Positions 16,266 through 25,008 of a DNA stretch of 36,743 bases are shown one piece after another. The DNA lies in NCBI GenBank assembly GCA_958352855.1, contig CATWQE010000023.1, positions 1 to 36,743 of the forward strand. Reading direction: 5' to 3'. The stretch comes from an uncultured Bacillota bacterium (GTDB lineage Bacteria; Bacillota; Clostridia; Lachnospirales; Lachnospiraceae). A program made the position numbers and the translations under genes. Each line of letters starts with the position of its first letter. Within the stretch, counting starts at the first letter, position 1. A model generated the notes under the pieces. The model ran no database searches. It was not told where the DNA came from and worked only from the letters and a program-made list of their open reading frames with translations.

Positions 16266-18200
16266 ATGAAGAAAAAAATAAAAATCGCGGTGCTAAGCGG
16301 TGGCGCAGTTCTGGTTCTGGGAGCAGGCATCTGGTTTGGAGTAAGCCGGTTTCAGAAAGGAACAGTTCCTGTTTATTCTATGGAAGAACTGGCTCAGCAG
16401 GTCTGGAATGACACAACCAGTCTGGAAGGCTCTGTATCCTCCAATGCCTCCCAGCAGGTAAGACTGCTGGATAAGCAGATTGTGTCCCAGGTACATGTAA
16501 CAGAGGGACAGGAGGTAAAAGAAGGTGATCCCCTTCTGACATATGATATGACTCTGGTAAACATTGATCTGGAGATGGAAAAACTGAATAAGCAACAACT
16601 GGAAGTAAAGAAAAAAGGACTGGAACAGGAGTTAAAGGACTTAAAAAACGGGAAAATGAGTGCCATGGCAGCAAACCGGAACTATGAGACAGAATTTCTG
16701 GGAGATGGTGATAAACAGTGGCGGCTTGTGGAAACAACGTCCACACAGCCAGGTGAGGAGCAGCCGGAGACTCCAGAAAATCCCAATGGGGGAGAAAGCC
16801 CGGAAACACCGGAAAATCCCAATGGGGGAGAAAATCCGGAGACACCGGAAAATCCCAATGAAGGAGAAACACCGGAGACTCCAGAAAATCCAGATGGCGG
16901 AGAGACTCCACAGCAGCCGGAAAATCCAGACGGGGGAGACAACCCGCAGAACCCACAGCAGCCGGAAAATCCAGATGGAGGAGAAACTCCGGAAGAACCA
17001 GAGGTACCCGAAGAAGAATCCACTGCTTACAGCCGTCTTTACTGGGATACCAGTCTTACAGACCCCATTCCGCCAAAAGCAGAGGACAATGTAATTGTAG
17101 AGACTGCAAAACCATACAAGCAGGAAGGTGCAGTGTTGTATTTCCTCTGTAAAAAAGATGTATGGGTACAGGGAGCCTTTTTAAATCACATTGCCGGCTT
17201 CCGCGGCGGTGAAGAAAAGGAGGAAGCTCCTCTTACCTGTGTTCTGGAACAGCGTACAGAAGATAAAAACGATGGAACTTTACTGGCGCAGATTACCATT
17301 TATGGTGAAAAAATTGAAAAACAATTTAACCCATCTACCTGGTATCGCGCAAAATTAGGACTTGCAGAATGGGAAGAGGTTCCGGTTCCAAATGATCCCG
17401 GACTGGAAGATCTGGACAACGGTATTTTTGTTCCAACACCAGGGGGAGATATTATCGGAGGATATTCTCCGGAAGAAATGAAAAAAGCCATTCGTGAGAA
17501 GGAACAGGAAATCGCTACAGCAGGTCTGGATATTCGGGAAGCTGATATTAAAATTAAAAAAGTAGAACAGCAGCTTCAGGATGAAACCGTCCGCAGCACC
17601 TTAAATGGTGTGGTGAAGAAGGTTGGAGACCCGGCAAAGGGTGAGATTGACGGAGAACCTTTTATTGTAGTAGAAAGTACAGGAGGGGTTTATATTAAAG
17701 GGTATGTAGGAGAGGATATGTTAAAGGTGGTAGAGCCTGGACAGATGCTTTCCGGCATGGCCTATGAGTCTATGATGCCTTTTGAAGCGGAAATAAAGGA
17801 GGTTTCTCCTTACCCTGCAGACGATTATATGATGTACAGCAACCGGGAAATTACTTATTATCCTTTTACTGCCTTTATCCAGGACAGTACAGGGCTGAAG
17901 GACAATGAAATGGTTACCATGGATTTGCCCCAGGAGAATGGAGAAATTACGGGAATTTTCCTGAGTAAAGAATATGTCCGAAGCAAAGACGGAGAAGATT
18001 ATGTTCTGAAAGCCGGGAAAAATGGAAAACTGGTGAAACAGGTGGTTCATACAGGCCGCACCTTCTATGGGTCTCTGATTGAGATTAAGGATGGGATTAC
18101 AACAGAGGACTATGTGGCTTTTCCATATGGGAAAAAGGTAAAAGAAGGTGCAAAAGTGAAAAAAGCGAAGCTGGCAGATGAATATAACGGCTATTTTTAA
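16266..18200 (+). CDS. Second efflux adaptor with a large proline-rich insertion in its hairpin
   Basis: 644 residues. It has the same plan as the gene before it: membrane anchor (about 7-27), first lipoyl half (about 65-93, VTEGQEVKEGDPLLTYD), helix 1 of the hairpin (about 98-129), then helix 2 only at about 402-438, second lipoyl half (RSTLNGVVKKVG) and beta domains. Between the two helices lies an insertion of about 270 residues: a 12-residue tandem repeat (167-252), then a compact-looking region (about 253-385) rich in Trp, Tyr and charged residues that I do not recognise. The insertion replaces the hairpin tip, the part that docks on TolC in Gram-negative pumps. AGAAAGGGTGAGG lies upstream. 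Substrate unknown. Confidence 0.82.
   Translation: MKKKIKIAVLSGGAVLVLGAGIWFGVSRFQKGTVPVYSMEELAQQVWNDTTSLEGSVSSNASQQVRLLDKQIVSQVHVTEGQEVKEGDPLLTYDMTLVNIDLEMEKLNKQQLEVKKKGLEQELKDLKNGKMSAMAANRNYETEFLGDGDKQWRLVETTSTQPGEEQPETPENPNGGESPETPENPNGGENPETPENPNEGETPETPENPDGGETPQQPENPDGGDNPQNPQQPENPDGGETPEEPEVPEEESTAYSRLYWDTSLTDPIPPKAEDNVIVETAKPYKQEGAVLYFLCKKDVWVQGAFLNHIAGFRGGEEKEEAPLTCVLEQRTEDKNDGTLLAQITIYGEKIEKQFNPSTWYRAKLGLAEWEEVPVPNDPGLEDLDNGIFVPTPGGDIIGGYSPEEMKKAIREKEQEIATAGLDIREADIKIKKVEQQLQDETVRSTLNGVVKKVGDPAKGEIDGEPFIVVESTGGVYIKGYVGEDMLKVVEPGQMLSGMAYESMMPFEAEIKEVSPYPADDYMMYSNREITYYPFTAFIQDSTGLKDNEMVTMDLPQENGEITGIFLSKEYVRSKDGEDYVLKAGKNGKLVKQVVHTGRTFYGSLIEIKDGITTEDYVAFPYGKKVKEGAKVKKAKLADEYNGYF
16764..17022 (+). 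repeat. In-frame 36-bp tandem repeats coding a Pro-Glu-Asn linker
   Basis: About seven units encode variants of PETPENPNGGES; the fifth and sixth are irregular (PQQPENPDGGDN and a shortened PQNPQQPENP form). The unit is 12 codons. The repeats keep frame, and unit-to-unit changes are mainly N/D and S/N/T swaps. The low-complexity text is expected to form an extended, flexible stalk. Such DNA often varies in copy number between strains. Confidence 0.9.
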
Positions 18201-18218
18201 GGAAAGGAAGGCAGATAG

Positions 18219-19472
18219 ATGATTGAAAATATTAGATTATCCTTTCAGGGAATCTGGGCGCATAAGATGCGTTCCTTTCTGACCATGCTGGGAATTATTA
18301 TTGGAATTGCATCTTTGATTTCTATTGTATCCACCATTAAGGGGACCAACGAACAGATTAAGAAAAATCTCATAGGAGAAGGAGATAATGTCGTTGAGGT
18401 GTTCCTAAGTGAGAATGGCGGAGAGTATCAGATGGAATATCAGGGGATTCCGGCGGGAGTACCGGTTATTACCAAGGAGCAGAAGGACGCCATTTTGGAT
18501 TTGGAAGAGGTAGAGGATGTTACGCTTTATCAGTCCAGACTTTATGCGGATGGAATTTTTTATCAGAATAAAATCATGGATGGAGGAAATGTGCTGGGGA
18601 TTGACCAGGATTATCTGGACGTATGCGGGTATCAGATTATCCGGGGACGTGGATTTTCCAGAGCGGATTATGAGAATTACCGGAAAGTGGTTCTGGTTGA
18701 TGAAACAGCCTCCAGCAGCTTTTTTGAAAAGGGGCAGGAAATCGGAAAAACCATAGAGATTAAAGGGGAGCCCTTTACTGTGATAGGAGTTGTGAAAAAG
18801 GCAGAAGAATATGAACCGGTTATTAACAGCAAGGAAGAGTATTATACCTATTACAGCAACAGCAGCGGCATGGTGTTTATGCCGGATGCCTCCTGGCCCA
18901 TTGTTTATCAGTATGATGAGCCCCAGCAGGTTTCTGTGAAAGCGCCATCTCCGGAGGAAATGAGCGCAGCCGGCAAAAAAACAGCAGAAATTTTAAACGC
19001 ATCCATTACTTCTTCTACAGGAACCATTGAATATAAGGCAAAGGATATGATGGAAAAAGCAAAGGGGCTGCAGCAGATTAGTGAAAGCACCAACCGTCAG
19101 CTTTTATGGATTGCCAGTATTTCTCTGTTGGTAGGAGGAATTGGTGTTATGAACATCATGCTGGTATCTGTTACAGAGAGAACAGGAGAAATTGGATTGA
19201 AAAAAGCCATTGGCGCGAATAAGAGAAGAATTTTAGGACAGTTTCTTACGGAGGCATCGGTACTTACCAGTATTGGCGGCATTTTGGGCGTGTTTGGAGG
19301 AATTGCTCTGGCTGCGATTATTGCCAAAATGTCGGGAACACCAATGGTAATCAGTGTTCCTGCGGCAGTGGGGGCAGTGATTTTCTCTACTGTTATTGGA
19401 ATTGTGTTTGGACTGCTGCCATCTATTAAGGCGGCAAACTTAAGTCCTATTGAAGCGTTGCGGAGAATGTAA
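18219..19472 (+). CDS. MacB/FtsX-type ABC transporter permease
   Basis: 417 residues. N-terminal cytoplasmic and membrane segment KMRSFLTMLGIIIGIASLISIVS style (about 12-36), a large extracytoplasmic domain (about 40-280), then three membrane helices (about 287-310, 340-362, 378-400). The motif GLKKAIGANKRRILGQFLTEA lies between helices, and the gene ends SPIEALRRM. This is the half-transporter of the MacB type, which drives adaptors by ATP-powered conformational change without passing substrate through itself. GGAAAGGAAGG precedes the ATG. No ATPase domain is fused, and no ATPase gene lies in the operon. Confidence 0.92.
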   Translation: MIENIRLSFQGIWAHKMRSFLTMLGIIIGIASLISIVSTIKGTNEQIKKNLIGEGDNVVEVFLSENGGEYQMEYQGIPAGVPVITKEQKDAILDLEEVEDVTLYQSRLYADGIFYQNKIMDGGNVLGIDQDYLDVCGYQIIRGRGFSRADYENYRKVVLVDETASSSFFEKGQEIGKTIEIKGEPFTVIGVVKKAEEYEPVINSKEEYYTYYSNSSGMVFMPDASWPIVYQYDEPQQVSVKAPSPEEMSAAGKKTAEILNASITSSTGTIEYKAKDMMEKAKGLQQISESTNRQLLWIASISLLVGGIGVMNIMLVSVTERTGEIGLKKAIGANKRRILGQFLTEASVLTSIGGILGVFGGIALAAIIAKMSGTPMVISVPAAVGAVIFSTVIGIVFGLLPSIKAANLSPIEALRRM

Positions 19473-19491
19473 AAAGAAGGAAGTATTGTTA

Positions 19492-19517
19492 CAGTTCCGG
19501 CAAATTCGCCAGAACTG
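19492..19517. other. Hairpin between convergent genes
   Basis: CAGTTCCGGC (19492-19501) pairs with GCCAGAACTG (19508-19517) with one mismatch around a six-base loop. No T-run follows on either strand, so it is not a standard terminator, although it lies where one is needed, between the permease and the convergent LUD gene. Confidence 0.5.
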
Positions 19518-19549
19518 CAGCAATATTCCAGACAGATGTTTATGAAAAT

Positions 19550-20185
19550 TTAAAATCCGTATTCTTCACCTATGAGGATGACGCTGATGCGGCCTTTGTG
19601 GCGGGAATGGCGGGTGATAACAGTGTGGCAGCAGATGCAGTCCTGGCTTTGGCAGTCACTGCACATACCTGTTTTCGTACAGGGGGTCTGCGCACCTACG
19701 CGGATGGCATTTGGCGGGGCAGCAATATTGCGTACCCGGCGGATGCCATCTTCTTGCGTTGGAACCACTTTATTCATGCCGGCAATGACCAGAACATAAG
19801 AAGGTCCCTGGATGAGGCAGGCAACGCGGTTTCCGTTTCCATCCACATTAATGAGCTCTCCATCCAGCGTAATAGCGTTGGTACTGGTGAGAAAATAGTC
19901 AGAAGTGACGATTTTTCCATAGAGCATACGGGATTCTTCGGGAGTTTTGGCTGCTTTGCGGTCAATAAATTGATAGTCAGGGGACTGGATAAGCTCCATG
20001 ATTCCGGTTTCTTCCAGAGTTTCAGAACCGCCGTTTGTGACCGTTGCCTGTGCAGGAATAAGCTGTTTTATAAGCTCTCTGGCATCTTTAGCTGTCTCAC
20101 AGTAATATCCGGACATATTGCGTTTTTCCAGATTTTTTATGACAGATGCAGCAGTATTGGCATAAGATTGGGTTTTGTATGACAT
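19550..20185 (-). CDS. LUD-domain (LutC/YkgG, DUF162) family protein
   Basis: 211 residues. The family signature is visible: TNGGSETLEETGI, TSTNAITLDGELINVDGNGNR (two overlapping conserved blocks) and GPSYVLVIAGMNK. LutC proteins take part in L-lactate oxidation with LutA and LutB, but no lutA or lutB is near. Lone LUD proteins are common in Clostridia and have no settled role. A C-terminal cysteine cluster (C168, C174, C177, C182, C184 and C185 by count) could bind metal. AAAGGAGG stands seven bases before the ATG. A TGATAAAAT extended -10 on the - strand (TAAAAT at 20216-20211) may drive it. Confidence 0.87.
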   Translation of the reverse strand: MSYKTQSYANTAASVIKNLEKRNMSGYYCETAKDARELIKQLIPAQATVTNGGSETLEETGIMELIQSPDYQFIDRKAAKTPEESRMLYGKIVTSDYFLTSTNAITLDGELINVDGNGNRVACLIQGPSYVLVIAGMNKVVPTQEDGIRRVRNIAAPPNAIRVGAQTPCTKTGMCSDCQSQDCICCHTVITRHSRHKGRISVILIGEEYGF

Positions 20186-20249
20186 ACGATTTCCTCCTTT
20201 GTTTTTTTCTATTTTATCACAGATATGAAGAAAGAGAAAGAAAAAGAGA

Positions 20250-20278
20250 TTGTATTCCCGGATGCTCTATGGTATGAT
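20250..20278 (+). promoter_or_regulatory. Promoter of degV-argS, located inside the longest degV reading frame
   Basis: TTGTAT (20250-20255), a spacer of exactly 17 bases and TATGAT (20273-20278) preceded by TGG form a strong extended -10 promoter. Transcription should begin about 20285, downstream of the ATG at 20225. This rules out that ATG as the start of degV if the promoter is used. Confidence 0.7.
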
Positions 20279-20317
20279 TTTCATAATGACTTGAAAAAGA
20301 AAGGGAGCCACGAATCA

Positions 20318-21193
20318 GTGAAGAATAAAGTTGCGATTGTAACAGACAGTAATAGTGGGATTACACAGTCACAGGCAAACGAGCTTGGGATTTCTGTACT
20401 TCCCATGCCTTTTTATATTAATGAAGAATTGTTTTATGAAGATATTACCCTGTCGCAGGAAGAATTTTATGAGAAATTAGCAGAGGATGCGAATATTTCC
20501 ACTTCCCAGCCTACTCCGGTGGATGTGATGGAATTATGGGAAAAGCTGCTTTTAGAGGCAGAAGAGATTGTGCATATTCCCATGTCCAGCGGACTTAGCA
20601 ATTCCTGTGAGACAGCTATGGTGCTTGCAAGAGAGTATCAGGGCAGGGTTCATGTGGTGGACAACCAGAGAATTTCTGTTACTCAAAGACAGTCTGTGCT
20701 GGATGCCCTTGCCCTGGCAAAAGCGGGTAAGACCGGTGCAGAAATTAAAGAAGTTCTGGAAAAAGAAAAACAGGAATCCAGTATTTATATTACTTTGGAA
20801 ACTTTGAAATATTTAAAGAAAGGCGGCAGAATCACTCCGGCAGCAGCGGCTCTTGGAACTGTGCTGAATCTGAAACCAGTGCTTCAGATTCAAGGAGACA
20901 AGCTGGACGCTTTTTCCAAAGCAAGAGGAAAAAAGAAAGCCAAGAGCATTATGGTTCAGGCCATGAAAGAAGATTTAGAAGGCAGATTTCAGGAGTATGT
21001 AAAACAGGGACGCATGGCACTTCAGGCAGCTTATACAGGAAAGGAAGAAGAGGCTATGGAGTGGAGAAAGGAATTGCAGGAGCAGTTCCCGGGATACGAA
21101 ATTTATATGGCGCCATTGTCTTTAAGTGTTTCCTGTCATATTGGACCAGGAGCTTTGGCTGTGGCAGCCACAAAAATTGCAGATACGGAGTGA
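20318..21193 (+). CDS. DegV family fatty-acid-binding protein
   Basis: 291 residues from GTG 20318. DegV proteins bind a fatty acid and include FakB, which presents it to the kinase FakA for phospholipid synthesis. The family opening KVAIVTDSNSGIT is at residues 3-15, with ISTSQPTP (the binding-loop TSxP motif), HIPMSSGLSN and LKYLKKGGRI downstream. I prefer GTG 20318 because the frame's first ATG (20225) lies upstream of a strong promoter. The extra 31 residues (Lys/Glu-rich) are foreign to the family, and GGGAG lies about ten bases before the GTG. argS begins seven bases after its stop. Confidence 0.85.
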   Translation: MKNKVAIVTDSNSGITQSQANELGISVLPMPFYINEELFYEDITLSQEEFYEKLAEDANISTSQPTPVDVMELWEKLLLEAEEIVHIPMSSGLSNSCETAMVLAREYQGRVHVVDNQRISVTQRQSVLDALALAKAGKTGAEIKEVLEKEKQESSIYITLETLKYLKKGGRITPAAAALGTVLNLKPVLQIQGDKLDAFSKARGKKKAKSIMVQAMKEDLEGRFQEYVKQGRMALQAAYTGKEEEAMEWRKELQEQFPGYEIYMAPLSLSVSCHIGPGALAVAATKIADTE

Positions 21194-21200
21194 GAAGTTT

Positions 21201-22967
21201 ATGAAGAAATTAGCAGTATATATTGAAGAAGTCTTAAAAGAGGCTTTTAAAGCCTGTGAATATGATGAAAATTTTGCAAAGGTGACGGTTTCCAATCGTC
21301 CGGACCTTTGTGAATACCAGTGTAATGGAGCCATGGCAGCAGCGAAGACCTATCGCAAGGCTCCAATTATGATTGCAGGAAATGTGGTAGAAAAATTACA
21401 GGGAAATCCTGTGTTTGAAAGTGTAGAGGCAGTAAATCCAGGTTTTATTAATCTGAAAGTAAACAAAACATTTCTGGCTGATTATCTGAACCGGATGCTG
21501 GCAGATTCCAGACTTTCTGTGGAAGAAGCCAGGAATCCCAAAACCATTGTTATTGATTACGGTGGACCAAACGTTGCAAAACCTCTCCATGTAGGACATC
21601 TGCGTTCTGCAATTATTGGAGAAAGCATTAAGAGAATGGGACGTTTCCTGGGACATAAGGTGATTGGTGACGTACATCTGGGAGACTGGGGTCTCCAGAT
21701 GGGATTGATTATTACCGAGCTGTCTAAGAGAAAACCGGAGCTGGTATACTTTGATGAATGCTATGAGGGAGAATATCCCAAAGAAGCGCCTTTTACAGTA
21801 AGCGAATTGGAGGAAATTTATCCTACAGCCAGCGGCAAATCCAAAACAGATGAGGCGTACAAAAACGAGGCGCTGGAAGCAACCTTGCAGTTGCAGCAGG
21901 GCAGAAGAGGCTATCGGGCTTTGTGGAAACACATTATGGAAGTTTCTGTTAATGACTTGAAGAAAAACTATGCAAAGCTGAAAGTAGATTTTGATTTGTG
22001 GATGGGAGAATCTGACGCAGATGCCTATATACCGGATATGGTGAAATACTTAAAAGACGGAGGCTATGCCTATGTGGATCAGGGAGCATTGGTTGTAGAT
22101 GTAAAAGAAGAATCTGATACCAAAGAAATCCCTCCATGTATGATTTTGAAATCAGACGGAGCGTCCCTCTATAACACCACAGATTTGGCTACCATTGTAC
22201 AGCGTATGGAAGATTTCCATCCCGATGAAATTATTTATGTGGTAGACAAGCGTCAGGAGCTTCATTTTATCCAGGTATTCCGCTGTGCGAAAAAGGCCAA
22301 CATGGTAGATGAAAATACAAAACTTACCTTTGTGGGCTTTGGAACCATGAATGGTAAGGATGGCAAGCCTTTTAAAACAAGAGAAGGCGGCGTTATGCGG
22401 CTGGAACGTCTCATTGGGGAAATCAATGAGGAAATGTTCAAGAAAATCGTGGATAACCGCAGTGTAAAAGACGAAAATGCAGAGAAAACCGCACAGATGG
22501 TAGGTCTGTCTGCCATTAAATACGGAGACCTGTCAAATCAGGCGTCCAAGGATTATATTTTTGATATTGACCGCTTCACTTCCTTCGAAGGCAACACAGG
22601 ACCATATATTCTGTACACCATTGTAAGAATCAAGTCTATTTTAAGCCGTTATGTGGAGGAAGGAAACAGCCTGGAGGAAGGAGCAATTCATGAAGCAGTC
22701 AACAGCAGTGAAAAGAATCTGATGCTGGAGCTGGCAAGGTTCAATGCTGTGATTGAGCCGGCCTTTGAAGAAAAAGCGCCTCATAGAATCTGTTCTTATA
22801 TTTATGATCTGGCAAATGCTTTTAACAGCTTTTACCATGAGACCAGAATCCTTGGGGAAGAAGACGAAGAAAAGAAAAAATCCTGGATTCGTCTTTTAAC
22901 CTTAACAAAAGAAGTGTTAGAAACCTGCATTGACCTTCTGGGTTTTGATGCACCGGAAAGAATGTAA
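21201..22967 (+). CDS. argS: Arginyl-tRNA synthetase
   Basis: 588 residues, usual length. Class I enzyme: the HIGH-type motif is in PNVAKPLHVGHLRS (HVGH), and the region MNGKDGKPFKTREGGVM takes the place of KMSKS, as is usual in ArgRS. SLYNTTDLATI and DKRQELHFIQVF are further family blocks. The C-terminal helical anticodon domain is present (about 470-588). I start it at ATG 21201, 25 codons after the first ATG of the open frame (21126). The extra part overlaps degV and has no family match, while GGAG lies ten bases before 21201. It is likely cotranscribed with degV. Confidence 0.95.
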   Translation: MKKLAVYIEEVLKEAFKACEYDENFAKVTVSNRPDLCEYQCNGAMAAAKTYRKAPIMIAGNVVEKLQGNPVFESVEAVNPGFINLKVNKTFLADYLNRMLADSRLSVEEARNPKTIVIDYGGPNVAKPLHVGHLRSAIIGESIKRMGRFLGHKVIGDVHLGDWGLQMGLIITELSKRKPELVYFDECYEGEYPKEAPFTVSELEEIYPTASGKSKTDEAYKNEALEATLQLQQGRRGYRALWKHIMEVSVNDLKKNYAKLKVDFDLWMGESDADAYIPDMVKYLKDGGYAYVDQGALVVDVKEESDTKEIPPCMILKSDGASLYNTTDLATIVQRMEDFHPDEIIYVVDKRQELHFIQVFRCAKKANMVDENTKLTFVGFGTMNGKDGKPFKTREGGVMRLERLIGEINEEMFKKIVDNRSVKDENAEKTAQMVGLSAIKYGDLSNQASKDYIFDIDRFTSFEGNTGPYILYTIVRIKSILSRYVEEGNSLEEGAIHEAVNSSEKNLMLELARFNAVIEPAFEEKAPHRICSYIYDLANAFNSFYHETRILGEEDEEKKKSWIRLLTLTKEVLETCIDLLGFDAPERM

Positions 22968-22972
22968 AGAAT

Positions 22973-22995
22973 GGGCTGCCGAAAGGCGGCCTTTT
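22973..22995 (+). terminator. Terminator after argS
   Basis: GGCTGCC (22974-22980) pairs with GGCGGCC (22985-22991) with one G-U pair around a GAAA tetraloop, followed by TTTT. The T-run is short, so termination may be partial. Confidence 0.65.
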
Positions 22996-22998
22996 CCA

Positions 22999-23028
22999 TT
23001 GTAAAATACAGCGCTGGCGTGGTATGAT
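22999..23028 (+). promoter_or_regulatory. Putative promoter of fbp
   Basis: TTGTAA (22999-23004), an 18-base spacer ending TGG, and TATGAT (23023-23028) form an extended -10 promoter. The start would be about 23035, with the GGGGGA ribosome site just ahead of ATG 23056. Confidence 0.6.
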
Positions 23029-23055
23029 AAGAAAAAAGGTATCGGGGGAACAAAG

Positions 23056-25008
23056 ATGGAAGCTATGAAAGTGAAGTATCTGGAAAAGATGTCAGAGCTG
23101 TATCCCACAATTGCCAAAGCCTCTACGGAAATCATTAATCTTCAGGCAATTTTAAATCTGCCCAAGGGCACAGAGCATTATATCAGTGATATTCATGGGG
23201 AATATGAGGCATTTTCTCATGTGCTGAAAAACGGTTCCGGCTCTGTGCGGAGAAAAATTGAGCAGGTTTTTGGACATACCATGAGCCAGCAGGATAAAAA
23301 AAGCCTGGCAACCTTGATTTATTACCCAAAGGAAAAAATGGCGCTGGTGAAAAAACAGGAAAAGGATATGGAGGAATGGTATAAGATTACTTTGTATCGG
23401 TTGATTGAGGTGTGCAAGAAAACAGCCTCTAAATACACACGATCCAAGGTTCGTAAGGCATTGCCGGAGGATTTTGCTTATGTCATTGAGGAATTAATGA
23501 CAGAACGGGGAGATATTACGGACAAGGAGTCTTATTACGAGCAGATTATCCATACCATTATTGCTATTGGACGGGCAGAAGAATGTATTATAGCCCTCTG
23601 TGAACTGATTCAGCGGCTGGTAGTAGATCACTTGCATATTTTAGGTGATATTTATGACAGGGGGCCAGGACCGCACCAGATTATGGATAAGCTGGAGCAT
23701 TATCATTCTCTGGATATTCAATGGGGAAATCATGATATTCTCTGGATGGGAGCAGCGGCGGGGCAGCCCAGTTGCGTGGCTACGGTAGTGCGGATTTGTG
23801 CCAGATATGGAAATCTGGATATTTTAGAAGAGGGCTATGGCATTAATTTATTGCCTTTGGCAACGTTTGCTATGACTTATTACAAGGAGGATCCTTGTAC
23901 CTGTTTCAAGATTAAGGGACACCAGGAGATGAACCCTGCAGAGCAGGAAATGAACCGCAAGATGCATAAAGCTATTACCATGATTCAGTTTAAACTGGAA
24001 GGCAAGCTTCTCATGCGCCGCAAGGAATTTGGGATGGCAGACAGGGCTCTTCTGGACGAAATCGATTACACAGAGGGAACAGTGCGTCTGGGATATCAGA
24101 CATATCCTTTGCTGGACTGCTCTTTTCCTACCATTGACCCGGAGAATCCCTATGAACTTACCAGGGAAGAACGGGAAGTTGTAGATCGTCTGGTATTTGC
24201 CTTTGTAAATTGTGAAAAGCTCCAGAAACATATGCAGTTTTTATTGAAAAAGGGCAGCTTGTATAAAATATATAATCATAATCTGCTTTATCATGGCTGT
24301 ATTCCATTAAACTAAGATGGAAGTTTTAAGGAAATACAGGTGTATGGAAAAGTTTATAAAGGAAAAGCGCTCTATGACGTGCTGGATTCCTATGTGCGAA
24401 AAGCTTTTGTGGCAGTAAATGAAGAGGAAAGGGAAAAAGGAAAGGATATTCTGTGGTTTATCTGGAGCAGCCCCAATTCCCCCTTGTTTGGAAAAAATAA
24501 AATGGCCACCTTTGAACGATACTTTCTGGAAGCAAAAGAAACCCACGTAGAAGAGAAAAATCCTTATTACGGTTTTCTGGAACAAGAAGAGGTGGCAGAT
24601 CGAATTCTGGAGGAGTTTCAGGTAACAGGTGATTGCAGACATATTATAAATGGACATGTTCCAGTTCATCATACAGAAGGAGAAAGTCCTATTAAGTGTG
24701 GAGGAAAGATTTTAGTCATTGACGGTGGCTTTTCCAGGGCTTATCAAAAAGAAACCGGGATTGCAGGCTATACGTTGATTTATAATTCCTGGGGAATGAT
24801 TCTGGCAGCCCATGAGTCCTTCACCTCTACCAGAGATGCCATTAGCAGGGAAAGCGACATTTTGTCTGACAGCATTTTAGTAAAGAGGACCACACATCGT
24901 AAAACCGTAGGAGAAACAGATACAGGAGTAAAATTAAAAGAAAGGATTGCAGACCTGCAGGAGCTTTTGGATGCTTATCGAAATGGTCTGCTAAAGGAAC
25001 GACTATGA
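23056..25008 (+). pseudogene. fbp: Class III fructose-1,6-bisphosphatase gene, interrupted by one in-frame TAA
   Basis: Read through, this is a 650-residue class III Fbp, the usual length (about 640-670), hydrolysing fructose 1,6-bisphosphate in gluconeogenesis. Codon 420 (24313-24315) is TAA. The frame continues unbroken on both sides: CIPLN, stop, DGSFKEIQVYGKVYKGKAL. The N-terminal piece (419 residues) has the metallophosphatase motifs D45-x-H47, GDIYDRG (197-203) and GNHD (224-227); the C-terminal piece has INGHVPVHH and VIDGGFSRAYQ, which supply further active-site residues. A single base change (GAA or AAA to TAA) would explain it. Possible readings are a recent nonsense mutation, a sequencing error, or two separately translated halves, since AAGGA lies seven bases before an in-frame GTG at 24340. 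Confidence 0.9.
24340..25008 (+). CDS. C-terminal half of Fbp, possible separate translation product
   Basis: From GTG 24340 the second half of fbp is open for 222 residues. AAGGA at 24328-24332 and a seven-base spacer make re-initiation after the TAA at 24313 conceivable. On its own this piece lacks the metal-binding motifs of the first half and could not be an enzyme, but the two halves might associate. This is speculative; plain loss of function is simpler. Confidence 0.3.
   Translation: MYGKVYKGKALYDVLDSYVRKAFVAVNEEEREKGKDILWFIWSSPNSPLFGKNKMATFERYFLEAKETHVEEKNPYYGFLEQEEVADRILEEFQVTGDCRHIINGHVPVHHTEGESPIKCGGKILVIDGGFSRAYQKETGIAGYTLIYNSWGMILAAHESFTSTRDAISRESDILSDSILVKRTTHRKTVGETDTGVKLKERIADLQELLDAYRNGLLKERL

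Noticed and set aside
16764..17022. Regular repeats that might be read as a CRISPR array
   Set aside because: The 36-bp units are tandem without unique spacers and stay in frame as a protein linker.
16682..17023. A 113-codon - strand open frame with Gly/Ser/Pro repeats
   Set aside because: It is the antisense shadow of the proline-rich repeat in the adaptor gene; no ribosome site, no independent support.
21126..21200. N-terminal extension of argS by 25 codons
   Set aside because: It overlaps the end of degV, has no family match, and the ATG at 21201 has its own ribosome site.
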